From the NCBI RefSeq assembly GCF_958295425.1, contig NC_081138.1, positions 20,875,886-20,939,885 of the forward strand: 64,000 nucleotides of DNA, written 5' to 3'. The notes under the pieces are model-generated. The model was not told the DNA's origin, did not search any database, and saw only the letters and a list, made by a program, of their open reading frames with translations. How positions within the stretch are numbered: position 1 is the first letter of the stretch; each line of letters opens with the position of its first letter. The translations under genes and the position numbers were made by a program. Positions 24,317-35,480 of the stretch are shown here, one piece after another. This DNA comes from Solea solea. Lineage: Eukaryota; Chordata; Actinopteri; Pleuronectiformes; Soleidae.

Positions 24317-24336
24317 CCCCCCCCCCCCCCCCCCCC
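24317..24336. repeat. C homopolymer, 20 bases
   Basis: An uninterrupted run of 20 C on the + strand. Confidence 0.95.
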
Positions 24337-25303
24337 GCTGCTCTGTTTACCGTAGAAGAACTCAAAGTCACAGGACATGATGACATGCAAACATTTGCAT
24401 CATTCTTTTGTGTGTTTCTAACGAAAAAAAAAAAAAAGGGAGCACAACTATTCAGTGTACGAAAAACTGAATTTTCACCAAGTGAAGTTGGTGGGATTGC
24501 ATGTTGTGACCATAAAATGTCATCAGCCAGCAGCCCCAGTCCCTATCAGGCAGTCTGCTGCACTGAGCACTCTCCTTTAGCCTAGGGTCCTGGACACCCT
24601 CCCCCCCTTCCCCCCTCTCTCTCTCTCTCTCTCACACACACTCTCTTACCTCTCTATCTCTCCCTCCCTTTTACCAGGCTGCAGTGGTCCACCCCGCATC
24701 CCTCCCGTCTCTGTCACCCCGGGGCACTCGGCTTCCATAGTGTCAGTGTGGAGGCCGCCGTGTTGACAAAGCAGCAGGCCTTCAGAAGACACATCAAACC
24801 CTGTCCCTCCTCCGTGCTGTTCGGCAGCTCAGTGGCCAACAAAAGGACAGGGACTCCAGTTTCGGTCTCAGGCCATAACTAGTCTCGGCAACATGGCCGA
24901 GGACAGAAAAAAGGCCCCCGGAGGACACTGTGTGTGTGTGTGTGTGTGTGTGTTCGCCACAAACTTGAACCGTTCAAGACGAGATCCGTGTGTTTTTAAC
25001 TGACTGTTGTGATGACAGTGTTGTGACGGAGGATTGTAAATATAAAGCATAAGTCAAGGCTGTGGGTTGATGCCATCGTGACACATGCACACTAATGAGG
25101 ACTGTGGCTGTTCCACGGTGCCAGGGACGCCTCCTCCCGCCCCCCCGGAGGCACGCTGAGTGGGGGGAATGGTATGTGATGCATACCAGATGTGATTGGA
25201 GACATCACATTGTTACTGTTAACCAAACAGTAGCTGCAATAAAAGCAAAATATCTTCTTCTTCTTTCTTTTTTCCCCGCTGTTCACACATTCATGACATG
25301 ATG

Positions 25304-25334
<31 letters not shown>

Positions 25335-25879
25335 ACTGGTTTGAGCTCGAAGCCAAATAACACATTTCTTTTATTTATTTATTTTTAAGATTTTAAGACC
25401 TTATTGCACCTATGGAAAAACAAAAACATGGCGATGGACACCACAGGGGACAGCCGCCAAAGTCATGATATCAACTCTAACCTGGCCAAACTGAGATTAT
25501 TTCAATTCTTCACATTCTCACATACAAAGAGACACATAAACGCCTCTGTTACCTGACGGCCTTCGTCATAGGTGTGGAGGTAAAGCTTAAGTATTATGTG
25601 ATTAGAGCCTCAGACCACATGATGGCAGCAAAAGTGATTCTTAAGCCAAACATCAAAGACTGGTCCAGGGTGGGGTTTTGATTTTGTTCCAGAAAAAGTT
25701 CTTTCAAGACCATTTCATGATGGGACCATGTGGTTTGTATGATGACTCTAAACGTGAGTCAGACTCACAAACAGACAATTTTATTCATCCTGATCTATAG
25801 GAAATATAAGGTTATCATCTTGGATTACAGAGGGTCATATAATAGACTTAATATACAATATCTCATGTTCAATCCTTGG

Positions 25880-26050
25880 TTATACTGTATATATTCTGGT
25901 AACTGTCTATGATGTACATTCTTTTTGTATAATCGTATTGTTAATGTCTTTCTATGTTGTACTTTCACGTCATGTGGAAAATGCATGTTTATTATAATTA
26001 ATCTTACTGTCTTTGCTGCGGTGACGCTGGACTAATAAAGGACTAACTTA
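25880..26050 (+). mobile_element. 3' end of a non-LTR retrotransposon
   Basis: AT-rich 3' sequence with catgtggaaaatgcatgttt, then attataattaatc and ggactaataaaggactaact, ending in tatcttatctta units. I know this arrangement as the 3' terminus and short tandem tail of a fish LINE. No reverse-transcriptase frame is present, so it is a 5'-truncated copy. Confidence 0.6.
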
Positions 26051-26105
26051 TCTTATCTTAACTTAAATAAAGGTAAAGGTGAACTGCATTAGGGGGCACT
26101 CATTC

Positions 26106-26106
<1 letters not shown>

Positions 26107-26152
<46 letters not shown>
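26107..26152. repeat. (TTA)n microsatellite
   Basis: About 15 uninterrupted trinucleotide units. Confidence 0.95.
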
Positions 26153-27357
26153 GTGCTATTTACCAGATGTCTGTCACATCATAAGTTGACTGCATGAAAG
26201 AGATGCACTGACAGCATCATGGTCACTGCAGTTTCACCTGTAATAGTGGAAATGAGTCATAACGGCAACTCTCGGGAAGCGCACGCTCTGCTCTGTGCTA
26301 AGCTTTTTCAGAAAACGTAATTGCCGGTATTAAGCACTTGAGGGAATTCTTCGCTGTGCTTGTTAGGTGTTTGTGTGCAACACAGCCCCACACATTTCTA
26401 TTAATAAACTGACACCCTCTTACCCCCTCTCTCTCCCTCTCTCTCTCTCTGAGAGATGAACAATAAATGTCGCTGCTGCACCTCAGACACACACACACAC
26501 ACACACACACACCAACATCAAGCAGAATGTCAAATGGCTGCAAGAATGGAGCGATTGACAGCAACCGGGCTACACAAGGCATGCAGATTACTCAACGCAA
26601 GTTCTGAATCTTCCTCTCAAACTTTCTCCACATGCCACGGGGGTGGGGGTGGGGTGGGGTGGGGGGGAGTACGGGTGTTGATCTGACGTGCAATGCTTGA
26701 AAGAGACTCATGCCAGTGCTCGTGTTTAGAGGGCTGGATGTGACTCTATTGCAGCTCACTGTTGTTCACCTCAGTGCTTACAGTGAGTGTGAAAGCAGGT
26801 GACCCGGGTTGTGCACGGATGGAAAGAATTGGATGTTCAGTGGCCTCGTGTGCCTGTCACGGTCTCATGAAAGTTCCTGGAATGTGAGGGTTTAAAAAGG
26901 AAAACGCCCTCAGTTGATTATGAAAGAGGAAATTAATAGAGTATGGCATCCAGATTTACCAAAAACCACAACGCAATTGGCCTATTTTGGGGGGATAATA
27001 TACAAGCTAAGGATGAATAGATGCTTTTCATCCTCTAATCCTGAAGTATTTATTGTACAAATGTACTGTACATAATACATACTGCTGCTAACCAGCAGAG
27101 GGCACTGTTTTCAACATCCCTGTGATCAAGCAGCATTGTGTTATGTGCACACAGTGAGAAGCAGAACGTCCTGATTCTCCAGTGTGGGACTATGACCTGG
27201 TTGAAAAAATATGGATTTTCCATGAACTTTGAACAGAGAGAGAAAGAAGGAGATGTATTACACTTAACAAATCACTTTGTCTTGATGTCTAATGAAGAGT
27301 TTAATTGTGTTAATACTGAATGACTGTGCCATAACAATATTGTAAAAGTGTACCTTA

Positions 27358-27480
27358 TTGTGGCAGCACATGGCCTAGAGGGAAGAAATTGGGCATTTAA
27401 CTGGAAGGTCGCTAGTTTAATCCTTGGATGGGCCAAAGGCTGGGGGCATTTCTGATTTGTTTGTGGAGTATAACAGCACT
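27358..27480 (+). mobile_element. SINE head fragment
   Basis: Contains aactggaaggtcgctagttt, then aatccttggatgg and ggctgggggcatttctga, collinear with the head of the SINE at 24060 but diverged. The match fades after about 27460. Confidence 0.45.
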
Positions 27481-28430
27481 TATTATCCTTAGCAACTGCC
27501 ATAAAGTGCTGTATGTATAGGGCAATCCATACATTGTGTGGTTTCATCCTAAAAGGACAAAGGCGTGGGAAATAAACGGCACAATATTGTCCTCCTCTGT
27601 GCCACTTTATAGGCAACACGGCTAATATAGCTCCTGCTTTTGAACCTACAGGCAAACCTACAGATTATTCTTATTCACAAACATGTTCTGCAATTGCTGA
27701 TTCCATCTTAACCTGAATTTAGAAAATAAAATCCAATTGAAGTTGACCCTGTCAGTTTTTAAACATTTGAAATAGTGGGGAGGGAAGTGTTGAATAAATT
27801 GTTATTGCAGTCTGCATGTGCATCAGGGAGATCAGACATCAATAAGCTCATTATTTGGGTCATTTTTTTTTTTTGTCTTTTACGTTTGTTGCAAAAATAG
27901 AAATCCAATGTCAGTCCTTTCACCTGCTGAGGTGCTGGTCAGGAGTGCAGATGTTTGGATCTGTTGTGAAATATCAAAGCCGCATGCAAATCTTCACGTT
28001 GACCTACTTCTTCCCTTCCACATAGACACTCCGCTAAAATCCATAAATTAAGGAAATTAACTGATGGGGCCCCGGGCCACTTTGTAAGCTATTTAAATCT
28101 TTAAATTTACAACATGCCTGCATACTTCATGTAATTGAACTAACTCCAGGCTTGTTTCCTTTAATGAGTAAAAAACCCCACTTTCCCCTGCAGTTTCTAC
28201 CTCTGGAAACAGCAAATCTGTGCCAGAGGGGGAGATGGCAGCGCTTTGAGGTGCACTGAGGTCTGTCTAATTACCATGACTTCTTTTTTTTTTTGCACAC
28301 ACTTCTACCTCCTGCTGTCAAATCACCAGCATGACTACTTTATTTCTGTTTTCGGAGCTTCACATTTTACACTAGTGTATGCAACAAAAAACAACAACAA
28401 CAATGTGAACATATACTTATAGATTACATT

Positions 28431-28472
28431 AGATTGGATTTTATTAATCCCACACCGGGGAAATTCAATTAT
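28431..28472 (-). mobile_element. Retroposon tail fragment, reverse orientation
   Basis: The segment ttttattaatcccacaccgg followed by ggaaattcaatt is the reverse complement of a tail like those at 24250 and 17211. The rest of the element is not recognisable. Confidence 0.45.
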
Positions 28473-28969
28473 TACGACATCAAAAAAAAGGTCAGGGGTT
28501 AGCAAAGTGACGTGCATGAAATAAACAATTAGATATTGCACAGATTATAATGACACAGTGGATGTTCAGTCTAATGAAGGTGAACTGTTGGCAGGATGTG
28601 AGGAATTCTGATCTGATTTAACCTGGTCTAACCCTAACCCTAAACCATGGCACGCAGCAACAAACACGTCCTATGCTGTAGCCATATTTAACTTTTATAA
28701 ACAGACATGCTGCATACCCACACAAAGGTCGGGAACTCGACTAAAAGCTCATAAACACACAGTCAAAACACCAAGCAATCAAACCAGCAGGTGTATAACA
28801 CACTTTTTGGTTTTTTAATCACTTTATCTTTTAATCAAGATTTACTTTCACTTCTAATCTCACTCTCAATGTTGAGACCAAAATAATTCACATAGAGCTG
28901 GTAATTGCAGACATATTCTTGGATGAAGAGGGTTTTAAAGGTGTGTTAAAATGCCCCAAAATTGCACGA

Positions 28970-29095
28970 GAGTAGTGCTGAACAATTAATTGAATTTTTT
29001 TTTAAATCGCAACAAGATTTGCCACTGTAACTTTTTCCATTAAAAAATCATGACGTGTTGCCTTTTTTTTTGTGCCCCTAAACACTGAAGCGTCT
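28970..29095 (+). mobile_element. Probable degraded hAT-type element end
   Basis: The phrase gtagtgctgaacaattaatt followed by aaatcgcaacaagatttgcc has the texture of the diverged ends of fish hAT elements (a gggctgnacgatt type start then aatcgcaa). No partner end or target duplication was identified. Confidence 0.35.
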
Positions 29096-29818
29096 CTGCA
29101 CGTGCAGAGGTCAAAGAAAAATATCACAGGTGTGATATGGTACTATCCTTTTTGTAAGGAATCGGGGAGATCATTTGAAGTCTTGTCAGTATAAAGAAGT
29201 CTTCTCCTAAATGCAGCCATGACTTTGCTGTGTGGACCAATAACAAGTTCCTACACTGGTTGGCGCCAAATATCAAGAAACGAGTGCGCCTCCTCTCTCT
29301 CAGGATGCTGGTACAGAGTAATTACTGGGCTCAATGTTGCATCAATTATTCACAGATATTTACCCTGAAATAAACAAACATGCAAATAAATATATAATTT
29401 CCTTGGTGTGAGCACCTGCTCTCAACTCTCCCTTTTCCCTTTTTTTTCTCTCCTTCCCCTTGGTGCAAAAGTGGCGCAACACTTCATCACTTTCATTCAT
29501 TGTGTCGTTCTATATGACGAAAAAAAAAAATTATATATATAAATAAAATAACCCCCCCAAAAAATGTGCCACAATCTTAATTTTCCAAAGGTCTGGAGGC
29601 TGACACTGCTTTCACTGGTGAGTGAGGAAGAGGAGAAGAAGGAGGAGGGTGTTCTGGGCAGATATCTCCATCTAAGCCCTGCACTATAATTGAAATGGCG
29701 CATTTGGCTGCAGGCGGGTTGTGAGGGCGATTTCTGCAGCAGCATGCATGCATGTCCGTAGACGTCATTTGATTTTAATGGCCTGCAGGAAATTTGGCGT
29801 TACAACTCCAGACATTAA

Positions 29819-29893
29819 GGAGAGAGAGAGAGAGAGACACACACACACAGAGAGAGAGAGACAGAGAGGGAGGGAGAGAGAGAGAGAGAGATA
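29819..29893. repeat. GA/CA-rich purine microsatellite upstream of kctd15
   Basis: Alternating ga runs with one caca run and ggga variants. Another purine-rich tract follows at 30431-30482. Both are close to the inferred kctd15 promoter. Confidence 0.9.
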
Positions 29894-30764
29894 GAAGAAG
29901 GGAGAGAGGAAGCGAGCAGGGACACAGGGGAAAATCACCGCATGAAACATTATTGGTTCAAGGATATCTTTTCATTTTCTCAACATATTTTTCCTGCCGA
30001 GACTTTATCAACAAGTTACTGCGCCTTTTATGCTTTGCTTGCCTGACTGAAGGACTACTGTGTGGCAGCACCCGGTCCGGCTTTTAAACTTGGGCTCGTT
30101 TTTTGGGGGGGGGTGGAGAGATGTGCGCCTGTTATAGCTGGATATGGAATAACTAACTGCCTGCGGAGACACTACATCAGACAGAAACGACTAAAATGAT
30201 TAAAATGTGGCTTTTTGCTGCTGCTTTAAATCTCCACTAAAGAGACTTGACAGTTACCTGTCCAGTCGGTGTCCATACAGCCTCTAAATCCCAACTTCAC
30301 ATCGTTGGGTTGGGGGACGGGGGGCGGGGGGGACAGTATACTTTTGCCGGGGAAAAAATAAGTTATTATATGTGTACAGTCATAATAGGGGGTATCACGT
30401 TTCCTTCCTTGAGAAAATTGCCTGAGCGCGAAAGAGAGAGAGAGAGAGGGAGAGGGAGAGAGAGAGAGGGGAGAGAGAGAGGAAGGAGTTGAGCTAATTG
30501 TAGCCTAATCCCTGGCCCAGAGGCGCTCGGGCAGCCCGGAGCAAGAATTCTTTTTTTTTCTCCCCAGCCCTGCTCTGTTATTTAGAAACGGATTACTGTG
30601 GCTATCTTCTCCTCATAACAAACACGCGGGCAGTTTCACTTAGGCGAAAAAAAGGCAAGAAGCTGAAACGCGAAGCAGGATTTCCAGCAGGAGCGCACCA
30701 CGATCTCTTTTTTTTTACGCGTATCCAAATAAGAGCATAGAGGGGGAAGGAGACCATCTCATCT

Positions 30765-30773
30765 ATGTACAAG
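30765..30773 (+). CDS. kctd15: Candidate kctd15 first coding exon (1a)
   Basis: ATGTACAAG is followed by a strong donor (AAG|GTAAGG). Joining to the acceptor before 32958 gives [12 protein letters not shown] in frame with the main KCTD15 reading frame. An in-frame TAG lies upstream at 30738-30740, so this would be the first ATG of that frame. Translation could instead begin at the ATG at 32970, making this exon 5' UTR. Confidence 0.45.
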
Positions 30774-30856
30774 GTAAGGACGCTTCCTGTGCGCTTTGGT
30801 ACAAAGAAGCTTGGTGAGGACAGGTCGAGCCAGCCTGGCTGCAGCAGGCTTTAAAG

Positions 30857-30858
<2 letters not shown>

Positions 30859-30892
<34 letters not shown>
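30859..30892. repeat. (CA)n microsatellite between candidate first exons
   Basis: 17 CA units just downstream of the donor of exon 1a. Confidence 0.95.
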
Positions 30893-30895
<3 letters not shown>

Positions 30896-31160
30896 TCGCA
30901 AGCGTCCACGCATCCCCGGCCACTGCGACCTATAGTCATATTATTTAAAAGGAAACAAACATCAGTTTAGTGCGGTGGGAAACAAGACTTGGCTCATCCG
31001 TGCGGCAGCGTAGCTGATCGTGCCGGAGCTGGATGGTGGTGGTGGTGTAGTTGTGTGTTGTGGGGCATTTGGAAGAAAATATTGTTTGAGATTTGGGGGG
31101 TTTTACGCGAGCAGCAGCTGGGACTGACCACCTGCACGGATTTCTCCTGGACTCCTTACG

Positions 31161-31172
31161 ATGTTTGAAACG
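31161..31172 (+). CDS. kctd15: Candidate alternative kctd15 first coding exon (1b)
   Basis: ATGTTTGAAACG is followed by GTAGGC, a weaker donor. Joining to exon 2 gives [13 protein letters not shown], also in frame, with an in-frame TGA upstream at 31125-31127. This would be an alternative promoter product of the same gene. It is less certain than exon 1a because of the donor. Confidence 0.3.
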
Positions 31173-32735
31173 GTAGGCTGAACATTTAATAGTGATTTTT
31201 TTATTTTATTTTACGCACGGTGCAGACAGTTGTCCCCCCCCCCCTCTCTCTGTTCCTCTCGCAGCCCGGACGCGTAACGCATGTGACTTTTTCTCTTTTT
31301 TTTAATTTATTTTTATTTAATTCAAACGCGTTGTTTGAATGACGTGTCGCGATTGTGGTTGGTTTTAAATTGCACACAGCGGGGATACGGCGCCATGTTG
31401 AGCTTTTGGGGGAGAATTAAAGGAGGCAGCGCACGGGGTCTGTGCTGTAGTGGTCACTGCGGGTGCGGCGATTATTATTTGCGCAAAAGAAAAAAAAAAT
31501 AGTTTACAAAACGTGTTTGGTGTGTGTGTGTGGTCGCGGTGTGAACTGCGGGGTGGATGTGACCACCGTGTCTGGACAGGGTCAGTGCGAGGCAGCAGCA
31601 GCAGCTCAGAAGGAAAGTTACAACTGCTGTGATTGTCGCGGAGGAATGTGTGTGTGTGTGTGAGAGAGAGAGGGACAGAGAGAGAGAGGGAGGGAGGGAG
31701 AGAGTACCCCCGTTTTCACAAGTCTTTCCAAGTTTTTTCTCTTCCCTTTCTTTTCTTTTCCTGGGATTTGAAATGTAATCCCATCCTCCTGTAATCGTAT
31801 TAACTGCACATGATACTGCTGTGAGGCGGACACCACCCCGGAGAAGTCACATCTCCTGTCTCACCTTTTGTTTGTGTGTGTGTGAGTGTGTGTTCAGTTT
31901 ACACACTGAACGTATACAGTGTTGGGATCAGGGAAGGTGTGTGCGTTTAAAGTTTGGACAATAATACATAAATAAACTGCATGTGACCTTCAAATATTTA
32001 AAAAAACAAAACAAAACAAAAAACAAGATGCTGTGACGCTGTTTCATAACAACACGTTATTTCGTCTCCTGTCGTTGAGCTGTTGGATAATCCGATTCAT
32101 TACGATTGAAGCGGTTTACACCTGCAGCCGCTGGTCAACGAATCCAAACGAATCAATCGAATAATGTTTTGAAATGCACGTGACAACACATGTCTGCACA
32201 GACACAGTTGACGTATGTGTCAGAGGTTTCTTATGAGTTTGGCCTGTGACTGTGTGGAGGATGACACTTTTTGACGCATGCTTCACAGTTGCGTAAAGTT
32301 TGCGTCTCGAACTATGCGACGGCACAAGTTCATCCGTATATAGTTTGATGAAAAGCTTCACCTTCATGTTTTGAGCGTCGAATCTATACGAGTTAATTTA
32401 CGTGTGTGTTTAAAAAGGAAACGTTGCCCTCCCCTCCTCCCTCCCTCCTGCCTCCCTCCTGCCTCCCCTCCTCTTCCTCCCCGCAGTGTTTTCCTCCCTT
32501 GCTCTCCAGATTGGTGTTTGGTGTGTCTGGGCGCATCACGTCTCACACATAAGGCGACCTTTAATTAGAATATTGCAGCAGCAGTTTGTTTTATTCCCCT
32601 GGAGGCTGACACCTAGCACCCTCCCTCCCTTTCTCCTCCCCCCATCTCTCCCTCTCTCTTTCTTTCTCCCCTTCTGTATATGTCTACCTCGCTCTATCTA
32701 ATAAGCATCCTCCCATCCCCGCCTGCGGTCCTGCA

Positions 32736-32875
32736 TGAAAAGATGCAAACATACTTAATTAGAGCGGTGGCAATAATTTCCAGGCTAAATATGCGACCAA
32801 ACAGACATGGAAGTGATCTGATACCATTCACAAAGGATATGATCTGCTCCCCTGCGTGTGTAGGATCACGCTGCT
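32736..32875. promoter_or_regulatory. Candidate conserved element just upstream of kctd15 exon 2
   Basis: Repeat-free complex sequence between pyrimidine-rich DNA and exon 2. It contains atgcaaac (POU-type), ttaattag (homeodomain-type) and a stretch around ggcaataatttccaggctaa. It has no splice-bounded open frame. Flagged on texture and position only. Confidence 0.25.
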
Positions 32876-32969
32876 GAGTGGTGTTTCTTTTCTTTTTTTG
32901 TGTGCCTTTCTTTACCTGTAGTGTAGTCCCATGGCTTTTCTGTACACTTGCTTTCAGGAGGGAAGAAGC

Positions 32970-33133
32970 ATGTCACGGCTCTCGCTGACCCGGTCCCCGG
33001 TCTCTCCACTGGCCGCTCAGGGAATCCCTCTGCCGGCTCAGCTGACCAAGTCGAACGCCCCGGTGCACATCGATGTCGGGGGACACATGTACACCAGCAG
33101 TCTGGCGACCCTCACCAAGTATCCAGACTCCAG
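32970..33133 (+). CDS. kctd15: kctd15 exon 2: N-terminus and start of the BTB domain
   Basis: KCTD15 is a BTB/POZ protein that forms oligomers and, in zebrafish, limits neural crest formation by blocking the activation domain of TFAP2A. The exon opens after a tgctttcag acceptor (exon from 32958) and the ATG at 32970 gives [18 protein letters not shown]. The BTB domain begins near residue 31 ([20 protein letters not shown]). [10 protein letters not shown] and [10 protein letters not shown] are KCTD15-type; KCTD1 reads MSRPLITRSP and PLNNQGIPTP there. The exon ends at TCCAG|GTAAGA, splitting the R55 codon. The four coding exons join to 257 residues, the length of the short mammalian KCTD15 form. 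Whether this is kctd15a or kctd15b cannot be decided here. Three introns of about 6.4, 4.4 and 11.0 kb separate the coding exons. Confidence 0.95.
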
Positions 33134-34797
33134 GTAAGACACCACCACTACTACACAACACTTCATCACTATCCTCTATTTTATTATTTGATGGAGAAAG
33201 TTGTTGACATCTTGAATTAAATTGTTACAAAGAAAATAGATTGAAATGATTAATTTCACATTTAAGTCACAGAATTATTTATTGCAACATTTGATTGCCA
33301 TCTGTCTAATTTGATTTGTGCTGTTATCATAAATCATCAACTTCTTTCCCTCAACAACTATTGTATCTTCTCATTTCTCACGCCTTTCTCATTTGCTTGA
33401 AAAAAGGATTTATTTGATTGCTTTTGTTTGTTTTTATCCACATTTTTTTTTCTTTCTTTTCTTTTTTTAATTGTCTAATAAATACCTTCCAGGCTTTTAT
33501 TTTTAGCTCCTCTCACACTGTGTAGCTGTGCTTGAATCCTCAGCAGCTGCCAAGCTGACAGCTATACTTTCACACGTGGTGCTGTTGGTTTAAACACCAC
33601 TGTTTGTGTGAATTTACACACACAAAAAAAAAACCTCACATTTCCACACGAGTCTTTGCAGTTTCATAGCGACGGCAGTTGGTCTTTTGACGGGAAAAAC
33701 AGTGACGTGTATTTGTGTCCCGGATCCCTGTCATCAAAACTGACGCGGATCAGCTTCAGATTTGATTCAAATCTGGCTCTTTATCCTGTGATATATTGAT
33801 TTTCTTGGTTATTTCAGTACCGGCATTAGCTTTATCAACAGCATTTGTGTTCTGACACAGGGATAATTTCAAATACATGGACTATAACAAAAGTTCTACC
33901 TGTATTTTGCACATTTTTATAACATTTCTTTCTAATAGCTCAGAATGGGACAGCATGTTTCAGCTAAAAGAATGCTTTTCTATCCACTGTGTGGTAACAG
34001 AGAAGGTTTGTTTGCTCTAAGGCAAACAGGGCTTTTATTTTTGATGCATGTCCATTGGGAAGGTTTAGTTGGAAGATTCCACGTAATTCATGTTTTTAGC
34101 TCAGTGTAGGTGACAACAAACAAGGGTACAAACAAAAATGTACCCTTGAATTTTTTCCCCTTTAACACTGCGGGATATTTTAGGCTCTGTGTGTCATTCA
34201 CTACGTTCCGTCTTCAATACTGCGTCAGCTGACTGAGCTAGCCACGTGAGCCAAGGTAAACATACCGGGTTGTTAGAAAATCTGCCAAACTGGCTACAGA
34301 AACAATCCACATAATCCCCTGGTAATAGAGTCTTGATATTCACGCAGTCCATTGACAGGAAATCCCTGACAGCTCTCCTTCTATTCCTGACAGTTACATG
34401 TCATGAGGAACATAAAGCTTGTCCCAGACAATTGTTTTTGTGATTAAGAAGCTTTTTTGCCCATAGTGTCAGTGTCGCATCAGGTAAATCCTGTGGAAAG
34501 AGCTATGCTGATATAGATATTTATTTTTATTATTATTATTTTTAAATCAGATCATTATTAGGAGGAAGTCTCGATGACTGAACCCTGTTCCATTTATTCT
34601 CTGCTACAGCTTCGTACTTGACAGAGATGTTATTCAGAGGAGGACATGTGCAGGGCACCGTGCAAATGTGGTAGAGTCATGTCAGTGCAACCAAACACTG
34701 TTTGTACAGTGAGAGTAAAGACCGGATACCAGCGCTCTCTTTCACTCTTTCACACATGCTCTGTCATACCCCCCTTTCTGTTTCTGTCTCACTCTGG

Positions 34798-34799
<2 letters not shown>

Positions 34800-34838
<39 letters not shown>

Positions 34839-34864
34839 GCACACACACACACACAGACACACAC
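34800..34864. repeat. (CA)n microsatellite with GA interruptions
   Basis: A long CA run interrupted by gacg and gaca. Confidence 0.95.
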
Positions 34865-35094
34865 TCCCATGCACTCACTGTTTTTCTCTCTCCCAGCCTC
34901 CTCAGTGTACAGTTGGCCTCGGGGCTCTACTTTCCACTGGAGCCAGTGGAAGGAGGGGCCCTTTTGTGTGAATTAGGATAATGGCTGACAGCAGAAAGCA
35001 AAACAATTACACTGGCATCGCCTCGCATGCTGCGTTCAACCATATCCGGTCAGGCCAGGCCTCGTTGGCAAACGTGAAATCACTCTGAATAAGA

Positions 35095-35480
35095 GAGCAG
35101 GGTTAAAGAGTTTAAAGTTGATGATTACTTTTAATAGATTGGCCCCTAAATAATGCAGCGTGCCCAGAGAAAGTTAGTCTAGTAACTAATGTGTGGTTAT
35201 TCATCTTCTTTTGTGCCGGCCATATTAAGGGACAAGGGTCATGAAACATTGATGCTCATTCTGCGTAGCTTTCCAAGAGGACAGTCTAGGCTGTCACTTG
35301 AGCAGAAGCTGAGGAAATTAGGGCAAATGTCCCAGAGACAATGGAACTATTTTGAAAGCACCACTGGACATTTTCCTCTTTAAAGATGAGGCCTTCGTGT
35401 CATCTGGTGATAAATCTGCTCCGGCTCTTTTATTGGCCCCTTTGTGTGCAATTGTTTACCTTTGCAGAAGCTAAAATCAG
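35095..35480. promoter_or_regulatory. Candidate conserved intronic element
   Basis: About 390 bases of repeat-free, compositionally balanced sequence in intron 2, including cccctaaataatgcagcgtg, gaaattagggcaaatgtccc and caattgtttacctttgcaga. There is no splice-bounded open frame. Texture and location in a developmental regulator suggest an enhancer, but this is inference only. Confidence 0.3.

Larger units (their letters stand above)
16546..29929. other. Intergenic desert between chst8 and kctd15
   Basis: About 13.4 kb without a supported exon on either strand. It holds SINE, LINE and MITE fragments and many microsatellites, listed separately, plus possible regulatory sequence. Open frames here are short, often built on simple repeats, and lack splice context. 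Confidence 0.6.
29930..31640 (+). promoter_or_regulatory. kctd15: Inferred kctd15 promoter and 5' UTR region
   Basis: Locally richer in GC and CpG (for example tgagcgcgaaagag, gcagcccggacgcgtaacgc) than the surrounding AT-rich DNA. It contains two candidate first exons with donors at 30774 and 31173. No strong TATA box was identified, which fits a dispersed CpG-type promoter. Transcription start sites cannot be fixed from sequence alone. Confidence 0.5.

Noticed and set aside
28628..28645. Short ctaaccctaaccctaaacc telomere-like run
   Set aside because: Only about three units; too short to claim an interstitial telomere.
16546..29929. Searched for an aquaporin (aqp4) gene between chst8 and kctd15, as in the human CHST9-AQP4-KCTD1 cluster
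   Set aside because: No NPA-type aquaporin exon was recognised on either strand; this fits the locus being the CHST8-KCTD15 copy.
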